Assembly: GCA_016183935.1 (NCBI GenBank)
Contig: JACPDR010000023.1
Span: forward strand, 47,159 to 111,158
Length of the DNA stretch: 64,000 nt
Source of the DNA: Caulobacterales bacterium
Lineage (GTDB): Bacteria > Pseudomonadota > Alphaproteobacteria > Caulobacterales > Caulobacteraceae
Direction of reading: 5' to 3'
The notes under the pieces are model-generated. The model made no database searches. It was not told where the DNA came from and saw nothing but the letters and a program-made list of their open reading frames with translations. A program made the translations under genes and the position numbers. Numbering within the stretch: the first letter of the stretch is position 1; the number at the start of each line of letters is the position of its first letter. Shown here one piece after another: positions 37,965-46,415 of the stretch.

Positions 37965-38486
37965 CTACTCCCCTGACCGCGACCGCCGCCCGAAGCCGGG
38001 TGCGGCCGCCTTCTGTTCGGCCCAGTAGGCGGCGCCCTCGCGCGGCTTGAACATGGTCTTGGCCACGCCGTCGCGCGACACCACGGCGAAGGTGTTGGTC
38101 GAGGCCTGGTAGAGCAGCACGTCGCCGTTGGCCCGTTCGACCCGCTCGGCGCCCGCCGGGGGCCGCGTGGTGAAGGCCCGCACCTTGGCCAGATAGTCCT
38201 CGGCCGAGACCGCGTCGAAATCGGCGCCGTTGCGTTCGAACAGCCGCGCGACCTTGGCGTCGACCGTTTCGCGCCGGTTGGCGGTCAGGGCCGGCGCCGC
38301 CTTGTCGCGGGCGATCTCCGCGGCCTGCGCCGGAGCCCCTGCCGCCGAGGTCAGCACCGCCTCCGTCCCTTCGGCCGCCCGGTCCCGCGTCTCGACCGCC
38401 GAGCCGCCGTTGCCGCACCCGGACAGTCCCAGCAGCGCCACCGCCGCTCCGGCCGCCCACGCCGTCCTCGCATCCGTGCCGATCAT
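37965..38486 (-). CDS. SOS-associated lipoprotein with toxin-like C-terminal domain
   Basis: A 173-residue predicted lipoprotein: signal peptide and lipobox LSGC (Cys24), then an alanine-rich helical linker. The C-terminal region (about 95-165: YLAKVRAFTTRPPAG, ANGDVLLYQASTNTFAVVSR, DGVAKTMFKP, YWAEQ) resembles, from memory, the conserved tail domain found at the end of several filamentous-haemagglutinin/CdiA-type polymorphic toxins. ATG 38486 follows GGAGGG. A LexA-type box and a promoter-like pair lie 50-75 bases upstream. No immunity gene is seen next to it. Function is unknown; the toxin resemblance needs a profile search. Confidence 0.7.
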   Translation of the reverse strand: MIGTDARTAWAAGAAVALLGLSGCGNGGSAVETRDRAAEGTEAVLTSAAGAPAQAAEIARDKAAPALTANRRETVDAKVARLFERNGADFDAVSAEDYLAKVRAFTTRPPAGAERVERANGDVLLYQASTNTFAVVSRDGVAKTMFKPREGAAYWAEQKAAAPGFGRRSRSGE

Positions 38487-38518
38487 CACACCCTCCAATG
38501 GTCTGAACCTGCGGACAC

Positions 38519-38534
38519 TACCATAACGATGGTA
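38519..38534. promoter_or_regulatory. inverted repeat in the lipoprotein promoter
   Basis: TACCAT and ATGGTA flank AACG. The repeat overlaps the predicted -10 element (TATGGT on the minus strand) of the lipoprotein promoter. Confidence 0.4.
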
Positions 38535-38538
38535 TATT

Positions 38539-38553
38539 GTTCTTGCAATGTTC
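38539..38553. promoter_or_regulatory. LexA (SOS) box, GTTC-N7-GTTC
   Basis: GTTCTTGCAATGTTC is a perfect match to the alphaproteobacterial LexA direct repeat. It lies between the divergent lipoprotein (53 bases from its ATG) and coaBC (55 bases from its ATG). On the minus strand it overlaps a -35-like TTGCAA that is 17 bases from a TATGGT -10, favouring the lipoprotein as the regulated gene. Confidence 0.78.
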
Positions 38554-38607
38554 TTGTTTGGCCGCGCCTCCCTCGACGCCGGCGGGCCGCATCGCTAGAT
38601 CAGGGCC

Positions 38608-39831
38608 ATGACCCCAGCCCCGCTGTCCGGACGGAAGATCCTGCTGATCGTCGGCGGCGGCATCGCCGCCTACAAGGCGCTGGAGCTGGTGCGTCTGCTG
38701 AAAAAGGCCGGCGCCGAGGTGATGAGCGTCCTGACCGCCGCCGGGGCGGAGTTCGTCACCCCCATGTCGCTGGCCGCCCTGACCGGCCATCCGGTGCGAC
38801 AGGCGCTGTTCATGCCCGAGGACGAGACGGCGATGGGCCATATCGAGCTGTCGCGCTGGGCCGACCTGGTGGTGGTCGCGCCGGCCACGGCGGGCCTGAT
38901 CGCCAAGGCCGCCAACGGGCTGGCCGACGACCTGGCCTCGACGACCCTGCTGGCCACGGACAAGCGGGTGCTTCTGGCCCCGGCGATGAACGTGCGGATG
39001 TGGCTGCACCCGGCGGTGCAGGCCAATGTCGAACGGCTCGAGGGCTTCGACGGCTTCCACGGCGTCGCGGTGGTCGGGCCGGACGAGGGCGAGATGGCCT
39101 GCGGTGAGTTCGGGCCGGGCCGCATGGCCGAGCCGGCGGCGATCCTCGGCGCCATCGAGGGATTGCTGGCCGGGCCCGACGGTCGGCCCCTGGCGGGGCG
39201 CCACGCGGTGGTCACGGCCGGACCGACCTTCGAGCCGATCGATCCGGTGCGGGGCCTCACCAACCGCTCCAGCGGCAAACAGGGCTACGCCATCGCCGAA
39301 GCGCTGGCCGCGTTGGGCGCGCGGGTGACGCTGGTCTCCGGGCCGGTCGCCCTGCCCGCCCCGGTCGGCGTCGAGCGGGTGTGGGTAGAGACGGCGCGCG
39401 AGATGCAGGCCGCCGTCCAGGCGGCGCTGCCGGCCGACATCGCGGTGATGAGCGCCGCCGTGGCGGACTGGCGGGTGGACGGCGTGGCCTCGGGCAAGAT
39501 CAAGAAGGCTCCGGGCGGCCCGCCGTCGCTGGCCCTGATCGAGAATCCGGACATCCTCGCGGGCGTGTCGGCGCCGGGGAAGACCCGGCCGACGCTGGTT
39601 ATCGGCTTTGCCGCGGAAACCGCCGATCTGGTGGCCAACGCCCGGGCCAAGCTGTCGCGCAAGGGCTGCGACTGGATCGTCGGCAACGACGTGTCCGGCG
39701 ACGTGTTCGGATCCGGGGACAATGCGGTGACGCTGTTCACGCGCGAGGGCGGGGCCGAGAGCTGGCCGCGCCAGCCCAAGACCGGCGTGGCCCGCAAGCT
39801 GGCCGCCCGGATCGCCGGCCATTTCGCCTGA
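38608..39831 (+). CDS. coaBC: bifunctional phosphopantothenoylcysteine decarboxylase / synthetase
   Basis: Catalyses two consecutive steps of coenzyme A synthesis. The 407 residues start with the FMN-binding CoaC domain (GGGIAAYKALELVRLLKKAG), containing APAMNVRMW, the PAMN motif. CoaB follows, with VTAGPTFEPIDPVRGLTNRS and the lysine motif SGKIKK. Length is normal. It is followed by dut, as in many alphaproteobacteria. An SOS box lies in the divergent upstream region. Confidence 0.96.
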   Translation: MTPAPLSGRKILLIVGGGIAAYKALELVRLLKKAGAEVMSVLTAAGAEFVTPMSLAALTGHPVRQALFMPEDETAMGHIELSRWADLVVVAPATAGLIAKAANGLADDLASTTLLATDKRVLLAPAMNVRMWLHPAVQANVERLEGFDGFHGVAVVGPDEGEMACGEFGPGRMAEPAAILGAIEGLLAGPDGRPLAGRHAVVTAGPTFEPIDPVRGLTNRSSGKQGYAIAEALAALGARVTLVSGPVALPAPVGVERVWVETAREMQAAVQAALPADIAVMSAAVADWRVDGVASGKIKKAPGGPPSLALIENPDILAGVSAPGKTRPTLVIGFAAETADLVANARAKLSRKGCDWIVGNDVSGDVFGSGDNAVTLFTREGGAESWPRQPKTGVARKLAARIAGHFA

Positions 39832-39840
39832 GCGGTTCCG

Positions 39841-39860
39841 TTTTCCACAGCTTGTCCACA
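39841..39860 (+). other. pair of DnaA-box-like words
   Basis: TTTTCCACA (39841-39849) and TTGTCCACA (39852-39860) each differ by one base from the DnaA consensus and are in tandem, just after the coaBC stop and about 110 bases before dut. They could bind DnaA or be chance. Confidence 0.35.
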
Positions 39861-39970
39861 AGGACGTTCCGGACGCGTCACGCCGGACAGCGCTCTGGCG
39901 ACAAGCGCGATAAGATCGGCAGACGAGACATCGCCCTCTGACGGGCTTCCACACGGGATCACGCCACGCC

Positions 39971-40420
39971 ATGACGACCCTCCGCGTCGAACGCCTGCCG
40001 CATGCCGAGGGCCTGCCGCTGCCCGCCTACGAAACCTCGGGCTCGGCCGGGATGGACCTGCGCGCGGCGGTGGCGGACGAGACGCCGATGATCCTCGCGC
40101 CCGGCGCGCGGGCGCTGGTGCCCACCGGTCTGAAGATCGCGCTGGAGCCGGGCTATGAGGCCCAGGTGCGGCCGCGCTCGGGGCTGGCGCTGAAGCACGG
40201 GCTGACCTGCCTGAACTCGCCGGGCACGATCGACAGCGACTATCGCGGCGAGGTCGGGGTGATCCTCGCCAACCTGGGGCAGGAGCCGTTCGTCATCCGG
40301 CGCGGCGAACGTATCGCCCAGCTGGTCGTCGCCCGCTGCGAACAGGCGGCCCTGGTCGAGGTCGAGGCGCTGGACGAGACGGCGCGCGGCGCCGGCGGCT
40401 TCGGCTCGACCGGACGGTAA
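39971..40420 (+). CDS. dut: dUTP diphosphatase
   Basis: Hydrolyses dUTP to dUMP, keeping uracil out of DNA and supplying dTMP synthesis. All five dUTPase motifs are visible in 149 residues: [40 protein letters not shown], and the C-terminal [11 protein letters not shown]. It lies 139 bases after coaBC. Confidence 0.97.
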   Translation: MTTLRVERLPHAEGLPLPAYETSGSAGMDLRAAVADETPMILAPGARALVPTGLKIALEPGYEAQVRPRSGLALKHGLTCLNSPGTIDSDYRGEVGVILANLGQEPFVIRRGERIAQLVVARCEQAALVEVEALDETARGAGGFGSTGR

Positions 40421-40495
40421 GCGGAGCCATTCGCCGCGAGCGGCGTTAACCCTGCCGCACGGCCAAGCTGGCCGGGATAAAACGGAGGTCGGCGT

Positions 40496-40861
40496 ATGGA
40501 GTCCCTGTTCGATTCGGTCTGTGCGTTCCTGGGCGGCGTGTTCGGTCTGGCCCAGGGCGGGTTCGATGGCGTCAACCAGGTCATGGGGCTGCTGATCGCC
40601 ATCATTGCGGCCCTGCTGATGCCGGCGTGGAGCCGGTTGTGGGCCACGGCGCTCGGCGCGGCCCTGGTGCATGTGGCCATCGGGGTGATCCGGCCGGTGC
40701 TGGACGGCGCGGCCTTCGTCCTGCCGGACCTGTTGACGCTGGGATTCTGGATGTCGGTGCTGGCCCTGTTCCTGGGCTATGCGATCGTCATCGCCGTGTT
40801 CTTCCTGATCAAGTCGCTGGTCACCGGCGGCGGCCACGGTCGCCGCAGAGCCGCGCACTGA
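40496..40861 (+). CDS. small integral membrane protein, unknown
   Basis: A 121-residue protein with three hydrophobic segments (about 27-45, 48-70 and 80-108) and a basic, histidine-containing tail (GGGHGRRRAAH). A Shine-Dalgarno GGAGG precedes the ATG. No family was recognised. It stands alone after dut and before repeat families C and B. Confidence 0.7.
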   Translation: MESLFDSVCAFLGGVFGLAQGGFDGVNQVMGLLIAIIAALLMPAWSRLWATALGAALVHVAIGVIRPVLDGAAFVLPDLLTLGFWMSVLALFLGYAIVIAVFFLIKSLVTGGGHGRRRAAH

Positions 40862-40892
40862 GGACCCGAGGCCCTCAGCTTTTCGGGGGGCC

Positions 40893-40943
40893 GCGGTCAC
40901 AGGGCTCCGCCCTGTCGACCCGACGCGGCCTGGCGCTTCGCGC
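40893..40943. repeat. hairpin-bearing repeat, family C copy 2
   Basis: GCGGTC, hairpin CAGGGCTCCGCCCTG, then a CGACCCGACGCGGCCTGGCG block ending CTTCGCGC. It shares its flanks with 28738-28791, but the hairpin arms differ while pairing is kept. Confidence 0.6.
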
Positions 40944-40968
40944 AGGTTGATTGGAAGGGCCCGGGATC

Positions 40969-41008
40969 GCGCTCAAGCAGCGGGTCGCCGCGCGGCGCGC
41001 GATAGCGC
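40969..41008 (-). repeat. repeat family B copy 3 (inverted)
   Basis: The reverse complement reads GCGCTATCGCGCGCC and ends GCTTGAGCGC, matching the two copies around nfuA with a few substitutions. It follows family C copy 2 by 26 bases. Confidence 0.75.
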
Positions 41009-41035
41009 CACAGGCAGGCATGAGCCTGCCGGGCG

Positions 41036-41785
41036 TCAGGCCTGCCGGAACCCCAGCACGTCCTGCATGTCGTAGAGGCCGGGCTTGCGGTTGCGGACCC
41101 AGGCGGCGGCGACGACGGCGCCCCTGGCGAACAGGGACCGGTCGATGGCCGAATGGCTCAGGGTCAGGGTCTCGTCGTCCGAGGCGAACAGCACGGTGTG
41201 CTCGCCGATCACCCCGCCGGCGCGCAGGGACGCGAAGCCGATGCGGCCGCTCTGGCGTTCGCCGGTGAGGCCGTCGTACGGGGCGCTGCGCACGTCGGCC
41301 AGATCCTCGCCCCGCCCGCTGGCGGCGGCCTCGCCGAGCATCAGGGCGGTCCCCGAGGGCGCGTCGGCCTTGCGCCGGTGGTGGGTCTCGAGCACCTCGA
41401 TGTCCCAGTCGCGCGCATCCAGCCGCTGGGCGGCGTGCTCGACCAGGCCGATCAGGATGTTGACGCCGAGCGAGAAATTGCCGCTGCGGACGATGGCGAC
41501 CGTCCCGGCGGCCTTGAGGATCTCGGCGTCCTGTTCGGGGCTCAGACCGGTCGAGCCGATGACCAGGGCGGGGCCGCCGCGCGCGGCGCTGGCGCGGGCC
41601 AGCTCGACCGAGGCCTCGGGCGTCGAGAAGTCGATGATCACGTCGCACAGCGACAGGTCGGGAGTCTCGCCGCGGTCGAAGCGGGCGGCGACGACGACGT
41701 CCTCGCGCGCGTCCAGCACGGCCGAAACGGCGCGGCCCATACGGCCCCGGGCGCCGGAGATGCCGGCGTGGAAGATGGCGCTCAT
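41036..41785 (-). CDS. dapB: 4-hydroxy-tetrahydrodipicolinate reductase
   Basis: NAD(P)H-dependent step of lysine and diaminopimelate synthesis. ATG 41785 (MSAIFHAGISGARGRMGRAV) gives 249 residues. The nucleotide-binding GARGRMGRAV and the catalytic motif ETHHRRKADAPSGTAL are clear. It lies 20 bases after dnaJ on the same strand, the usual dnaK-dnaJ-dapB arrangement in Caulobacter relatives. Confidence 0.96.
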   Translation of the reverse strand: MSAIFHAGISGARGRMGRAVSAVLDAREDVVVAARFDRGETPDLSLCDVIIDFSTPEASVELARASAARGGPALVIGSTGLSPEQDAEILKAAGTVAIVRSGNFSLGVNILIGLVEHAAQRLDARDWDIEVLETHHRRKADAPSGTALMLGEAAASGRGEDLADVRSAPYDGLTGERQSGRIGFASLRAGGVIGEHTVLFASDDETLTLSHSAIDRSLFARGAVVAAAWVRNRKPGLYDMQDVLGFRQA

Positions 41786-41805
41786 CGGATGCCCCCCGGC
41801 AGGAT

Positions 41806-43005
41806 TCACTGGGCCGTTTCCCGCGCCCCGGGCTCGGCCCCGAGGATGTCGGCCCAGAAGCGCTTGGCCTTGCCGGCGAACGACGAGTTGCGCGGCGTCT
41901 GGGTGTCGCCCAGCGAGGCGCCCAGCTCCTCGAGCAACTCCTTCTGGCGCGCGGTCAGGTCGGTCGGGGTCTCGACGAACAGCTCGACCACCAGATCGCC
42001 GCGCTGGCGGCCGTTCAGGTGCGGCATGCCCTTGCCCTTGATGCGCACGGTGCGGCCGGTCTGGGCGCCCGCCGGGACGGTCACCGGCGCCTTGCAGCGG
42101 CCGTCGCAGGCTTCGGACACCAGGCAGGGGGCGTCGATTTCGCCGCCCAGCGCCGCGGTGGTCATGGGCACGGGCACGGTGACCAGCAGGTCGAGGTTGT
42201 CGCGCTCGAACAGCTCGTGCGGGGTCACCGACAGGAAGACGTAGAGGTCGCCGCGCGGGCCGCCGCGCTGGCCGGCGTCGCCCTCGCCCGACAGGCGGAT
42301 GCGCGAGCCGTCATCGACGCCGGCGGGGACTTTCAGTTGCAGCTTGCGGTTCTTGCGCACCTGGCCGTGACCGTGACAGGTGGTGCACGGTTCGGCGATC
42401 ATCTGGCCGTGGCCGCCGCAGCGCGGGCAGGTCCGCTCGACCTGGAAGAAGCCGTTGGCCGAGCGCACGCGGCCGGCGCCCTGGCAGGTGGTGCAGGTGG
42501 TCGGCTTGGTGCCCTTCTTGGCCCCGGAGCCTTCGCAGGTCTCGCAGGTGGCGGTGGTCGGCACCGATATCTCGACGTCGGCGCCCTTGTAGGCCTGCTC
42601 GAGGGTGATCTCGAGGTCGTAGCGCAGGTCCGAGCCGCGCCGGGGTCCGTGCTGGCGGGCGCCGCCGCCCTGCCGACCGCCGAAGACGTCCCCGAAGGCG
42701 TCGCCGAAGACCTGGGAGAAGATGTCGTTGACGTCGGCGAAGCCCTGACCCTGGCCGAACGGATTGCCGCCGCCGCCGCCGTTGACGCCGGCGTGGCCGA
42801 AGCGGTCGTAAGCGGCGCGCTTCTGCTCGTCCGAGAGGACGCTGTAGGCCTCGGAAATCTCCTTGAAGCGGGCCATGGACTCATCGCACCCGCCGTTGCG
42901 GTCGGGATGGTGCTGCATGGCCAGCTTGCGGTAGGCGGATTTCAGCCCGGCGGCGTCGATGGTCCGCTCGACGCCCAGAACCTCGTAATAGTCACGCGTC
43001 GCCAT
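41806..43005 (-). CDS. dnaJ: chaperone protein DnaJ
   Basis: Hsp40 co-chaperone that stimulates DnaK ATPase and delivers substrates. The 399 residues comprise a J domain ([20 protein letters not shown], with HHPDRN carrying the HPD motif), a Gly/Phe-rich linker, four zinc repeats ([32 protein letters not shown]), and the C-terminal substrate domains. It is 169 bases downstream of dnaK, with a hairpin in between that probably lowers dnaJ expression. Confidence 0.97.
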   Translation of the reverse strand: MATRDYYEVLGVERTIDAAGLKSAYRKLAMQHHPDRNGGCDESMARFKEISEAYSVLSDEQKRAAYDRFGHAGVNGGGGGNPFGQGQGFADVNDIFSQVFGDAFGDVFGGRQGGGARQHGPRRGSDLRYDLEITLEQAYKGADVEISVPTTATCETCEGSGAKKGTKPTTCTTCQGAGRVRSANGFFQVERTCPRCGGHGQMIAEPCTTCHGHGQVRKNRKLQLKVPAGVDDGSRIRLSGEGDAGQRGGPRGDLYVFLSVTPHELFERDNLDLLVTVPVPMTTAALGGEIDAPCLVSEACDGRCKAPVTVPAGAQTGRTVRIKGKGMPHLNGRQRGDLVVELFVETPTDLTARQKELLEELGASLGDTQTPRNSSFAGKAKRFWADILGAEPGARETAQ

Positions 43006-43117
43006 CTGGCGTTCGTCCTCTTACCTGCCGTTCCCGCCGCCGCCTCTATGGGCCGCTGACCGGAAGGGCTGACCGGGCTGACATGGGCGCCCGGCCGACT
43101 GATGCAAGTTTTATGAA

Positions 43118-43151
43118 ACGGCCCCGCCCGTCGGGTGACAAGCGGGGCCGT
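43118..43151 (-). terminator. hairpin between dnaK and dnaJ
   Basis: ACGGCCCCGC (43118-43127) and GCGGGGCCGT (43142-43151) form a perfect 10-bp stem with a 14-base loop. On the minus strand the following bases are TCATAAAACTTG, with no good T-run, so partial termination or mRNA stabilisation is likely. Confidence 0.55.
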
Positions 43152-43174
43152 AGCGATTGCGCGGAGCCTGTGGC

Positions 43175-45094
43175 TTACGCGCTCTTCTTCTCGTCGCCGG
43201 CCTCGGCGTCCGGGGAGACTTCCTCGAACTCCGCGTCGACCACGCCGTCGTCGGCCGGGGCCTCGGCGGCGTCGCCGTCGCCCGACCCCTGCGAGGCCGC
43301 GTACATGGCCTCGCCCAGCTTCATCGAGGCCTGGGCCAGGGTGTTGGTCTTCTCGCGGATGGCGTCCGCGTCCGCGCCGTCCTTGGCCGTCTTCAGGTCC
43401 GCGATGGCGGCCTCGATGGCGGTCTTGCCGGCCTCGTCGATCTTGTCGCCGTGCTCGGACATGGCCTTCTCGGTCGAGTGGATCAGGCTGTCGGCCGAAT
43501 TCTGGGCCTCGACCAGGTCCTTGCGGGCCTTGTCGGCCGCGGCGTTGGCCTCGGCTTCCTTGACCATCTTCTCGATGTCGTCGTCCGACAGGCCGCCGTT
43601 GGCCTGGATGCGGATCGACTGTTCCTTGTTGGTCGCCTTGTCCTTGGCGGTGACGTGGACGATGCCGTTGGCGTCGATGTCGAAGGCGACCTCGATCTGC
43701 GGCATGCCGCGCGGGGCCGGCGGAATGCCCATCAGGTCGAACTGGCCGAGGATCTTGTTGTCGGCCGCCATCGGCCGCTCGCCCTGGAAGACCCGGATGG
43801 TCACGGCCGACTGGTTGTCGTCGGCGGTCGAGAAGGTCTGGCTCTTCTTGGTCGGGATGGTGGTGTTGCGCTCGATCAGCGGGGTGAACACGCCGCCCAG
43901 CGTCTCGATGCCCAGGGTCAGCGGGGTCACGTCGAGCAGCAGCACGTCCTTGACGTCGCCCTGCAGCACGCCGGCCTGGACCGCGGCGCCGAGCGCCACG
44001 ACCTCGTCCGGGTTGACGCCCTTGTGCGGCTCCTTGCCGAAGAAGGCCTTCACGGCCTCCTGCACCTTGGGCATGCGGGTCATGCCGCCGACCAGCACCA
44101 CCTCGTCGATGTCCGAGGCCTTGAGGCCGGCGTCCTTGAGGGCCTTCTGGCACGGCTCGATGGTGCGGGCGACGAGGTCCTCGACCAAGGCCTCCAGCTT
44201 GGCGCGCGACAGCTTGATGTTGAGGTGCAGCGGACCCGAGGCGTTCATGGTGATGAACGGCAGGTTGACCTCGTACTGGGTCGTGGAGCTGATCTCCTTC
44301 TTGGCCTTTTCGGCCTCTTCCTTGAGGCGCTGCAGGGCCAGCTTGTCCGAGCGCAGGTCGACGCCCTGCTCCTTCTTGAACTCGTCGGCCAGGTAGTCGA
44401 CGAGGCGCAGGTCGAAGTCCTCGCCGCCGAGGAAGGTGTCTCCGTTGGTCGACTTCACCTCGAACACGCCGTCGCCGATCTCGAGGATCGAGACGTCGAA
44501 GGTGCCGCCGCCGAGGTCGTAGACGGCGATCTTCTGGCCCTCGGCCTTGTCGAGGCCGTAGGCCAGGGCGGCCGCGGTCGGCTCGTTGATGATGCGCAGC
44601 ACCTCGAGGCCGGCGATCTTGCCGGCGTCCTTGGTGGCCTGACGCTGGGCGTCGTTGAAATAGGCGGGGACGGTGATGACGGCCTGGGTGACGGTTTCAC
44701 CGAGGTAGGCCTCCGCGGCCTCCTTCATCTTGCCGAGGGTGTAGGCCGAGACCTGCTGGGGCGAATAGTCCTTGCCGTGGGCCTTGACCCAGGCGTCGCC
44801 GGTCGGGCCCTTGACGATCTCGTAGGGCACCATGCCCTTGTCCTTCGCCACCACGGGGTCCGTGAAGGCGCGGCCGATCAGGCGCTTGATGGCGAAGAAG
44901 GTGTTGGTGGGGTTGGTCACGGCCTGACGCTTGGCGGGCTGGCCGACCAGCACCTCGCCATTGTCCTGGATGGCCACGACCGACGGGGTCGTGCGGTTGC
45001 CTTCCGCGTTCTCGATGACCTTGGGGTTCTTGCCGTCCATGACGGCGACGCACGAGTTGGTGGTGCCCAGGTCGATGCCGATGATCTTGGCCAT
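43175..45094 (-). CDS. dnaK: chaperone protein DnaK (Hsp70)
   Basis: ATP-driven protein-folding chaperone. ATG 45094 starts [20 protein letters not shown], giving 639 residues. The ATPase domain shows [20 protein letters not shown] and [14 protein letters not shown], the linker [16 protein letters not shown] leads to the substrate domain, and the acidic C-terminus ends EKKSA. A heat-shock sigma-32-type promoter is predicted about 155 bases upstream. It is followed by dnaJ and dapB. Confidence 0.98.
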   Translation of the reverse strand: MAKIIGIDLGTTNSCVAVMDGKNPKVIENAEGNRTTPSVVAIQDNGEVLVGQPAKRQAVTNPTNTFFAIKRLIGRAFTDPVVAKDKGMVPYEIVKGPTGDAWVKAHGKDYSPQQVSAYTLGKMKEAAEAYLGETVTQAVITVPAYFNDAQRQATKDAGKIAGLEVLRIINEPTAAALAYGLDKAEGQKIAVYDLGGGTFDVSILEIGDGVFEVKSTNGDTFLGGEDFDLRLVDYLADEFKKEQGVDLRSDKLALQRLKEEAEKAKKEISSTTQYEVNLPFITMNASGPLHLNIKLSRAKLEALVEDLVARTIEPCQKALKDAGLKASDIDEVVLVGGMTRMPKVQEAVKAFFGKEPHKGVNPDEVVALGAAVQAGVLQGDVKDVLLLDVTPLTLGIETLGGVFTPLIERNTTIPTKKSQTFSTADDNQSAVTIRVFQGERPMAADNKILGQFDLMGIPPAPRGMPQIEVAFDIDANGIVHVTAKDKATNKEQSIRIQANGGLSDDDIEKMVKEAEANAAADKARKDLVEAQNSADSLIHSTEKAMSEHGDKIDEAGKTAIEAAIADLKTAKDGADADAIREKTNTLAQASMKLGEAMYAASQGSGDGDAAEAPADDGVVDAEFEEVSPDAEAGDEKKSA

Positions 45095-45248
45095 GTGTTG
45101 GTCTTTCACTCCATTTCAGCGGGCGGTGCGGCGGCCTTTTAGAGCGAAGCGCCGCGCGTGACCGCCCCCGGTGTCAGGGTCTTGGGTCAATTGTACGGTT
45201 CCGGCGCAAAGCCCCACGGTCTGCGGGGTTTTCCGACGGCTGTCGCCG

Positions 45249-45276
45249 ATATGGGAAACTGGGCCCTGCCCGCAAG
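45249..45276 (-). promoter_or_regulatory. predicted sigma-32 heat-shock promoter of dnaK
   Basis: On the minus strand CTTGCGG (45276-45270), 13 bases, then TCCCATAT (45256-45249). This fits the heat-shock consensus CTTGAAA-N11-15-CCCCATNT at the four leading -35 bases and at nearly all of the -10. It leaves an untranslated leader of about 150 bases before dnaK. Confidence 0.6.
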
Positions 45277-45393
45277 GCCTGATCGCGATTCAGCGTCAGT
45301 CTCCGTCAGGTGTGTCACGAAGCGCGCAACGGCATATAATGGGCGCCACGGCCCCTGCCCCGACGCGGGATGGGGCCAGTCAGGGAGGGGGCC

Positions 45394-45759
45394 ATGATCG
45401 CCCGCAGACCAATCATCGCCGCCGTTATCGCCGCCTCGCTCGGCCTCGCCGGATTCACGGCGGCCGCCCCGGCGTCCTGGGGCCAGTCGAGCGACGGCCA
45501 GAACCGGCGGGTCCGCATCCACAACCAGACCGGCGCGGCCTTGCAGAAGCTGCAGGCCGCCGACGTGCGGACGGGCGAGTTCGGCCCGGACCTGCTGGCC
45601 GGAACCGCGGTGGCGACCGGAGCCAGCGTGCCGGTGACGATCGACGCCGGGGCCGGCGGTTGCCTCTACGACCTGCGGGCCGAACTCGCGGGCGGGCAGA
45701 CGCTGCTGCGCGAGAACATCAACGTCTGCCGCATCGCCGACTACTACCTGACCCGCTGA
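45394..45759 (+). CDS. exported protein of unknown function
   Basis: A 121-residue protein with a signal peptide (MIARRPIIAAVIAASLGLAG, probable cleavage after about residue 30) and a beta-rich mature part starting VRIHNQTGAALQKLQAAD. It contains two cysteines, in GGCLYDL and NVCRIAD, that could form a disulfide. The ATG follows GGGAGGGG. No family was recognised. It lies directly before the broken alkB and is divergent from dnaK. Confidence 0.72.
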   Translation: MIARRPIIAAVIAASLGLAGFTAAAPASWGQSSDGQNRRVRIHNQTGAALQKLQAADVRTGEFGPDLLAGTAVATGASVPVTIDAGAGGCLYDLRAELAGGQTLLRENINVCRIADYYLTR

Positions 45760-45761
45760 GC

Positions 45762-46342
45762 GTGATCCGGCGCGAGATCGAGACCGGGCTGGAGGGATTC
45801 CGCCTCTGGCCGGGGGCCCTGTCGCCCGATGAACAGGCCGCGCTGCGCGACGAGGTGATGGAAGCGGTCGAGGCGGCGCCCTTCTACCGGCCGACGACCC
45901 GGAGCGGGCGGCCGTTCTCGGTCGAGATGAGCAATCTGGGGCCGCTGGGCTGGGTCTCGGACCGCCCGGCGCGCCGTGGCCGCCGATGCCGGAGCGGCTG
46001 CTGGAGCTGTGGAGCGAACTGACCGGCTGGCCGGAGCCGCCGGACGCCTGTCTGGTCAACCTCTATGGCGAAGGCGCCCGGATGGGCCTGCATCAGGACC
46101 TCGACGAGGCGGACAGGGCCGCGCCGGTGCTGTCGGTGTCGCTGGGCGATACCGCGGTGTTCCGGATCGGGGCGGCGGAGGGCGGGCCGACGCGGTCGGT
46201 GCGGCTGGCTTCCGGCGACGTCTGCGCCCTGACCGGGCCTGCAAGGCTGGCGCGGCACGGGATCGACCGGGTGCTGGCGGGCTCCTCGAACCTGATCCCG
46301 GGCGGCGGACGGCTCAACCTGACCCTGCGGCGGGCGGCCTGA
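45762..46342 (+). pseudogene. alkB: alkB-type 2OG-Fe(II) oxygenase, frameshifted
   Basis: AlkB repairs alkylated bases by oxidative demethylation. Two frames are needed: 45762-45960 (GTG start; GFRLWPGALSPDEQ, PFSVEMSNLGPLGWVSDR) and about 45962-46342 (APWPPMPERLLELW, the HQD iron-binding part of GLHQDLDEAD, and NLIPGGGRLNLTLRR). Between GWVSDR and APWPP, intact relatives have roughly ten more residues (a GYRY...HP stretch), so an out-of-frame deletion near 45960 is likely. The catalytic half is intact, so a sequencing error or internal restart from ATG 45986 cannot be excluded. Confidence 0.75.
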
Positions 46343-46415
46343 GCCTCACGGCAATCGTGACTCGACGCCCCGGGGCGCCCACGGCACTGTCCCGCTTTCC
46401 CGAGCTGGAGGTCCC

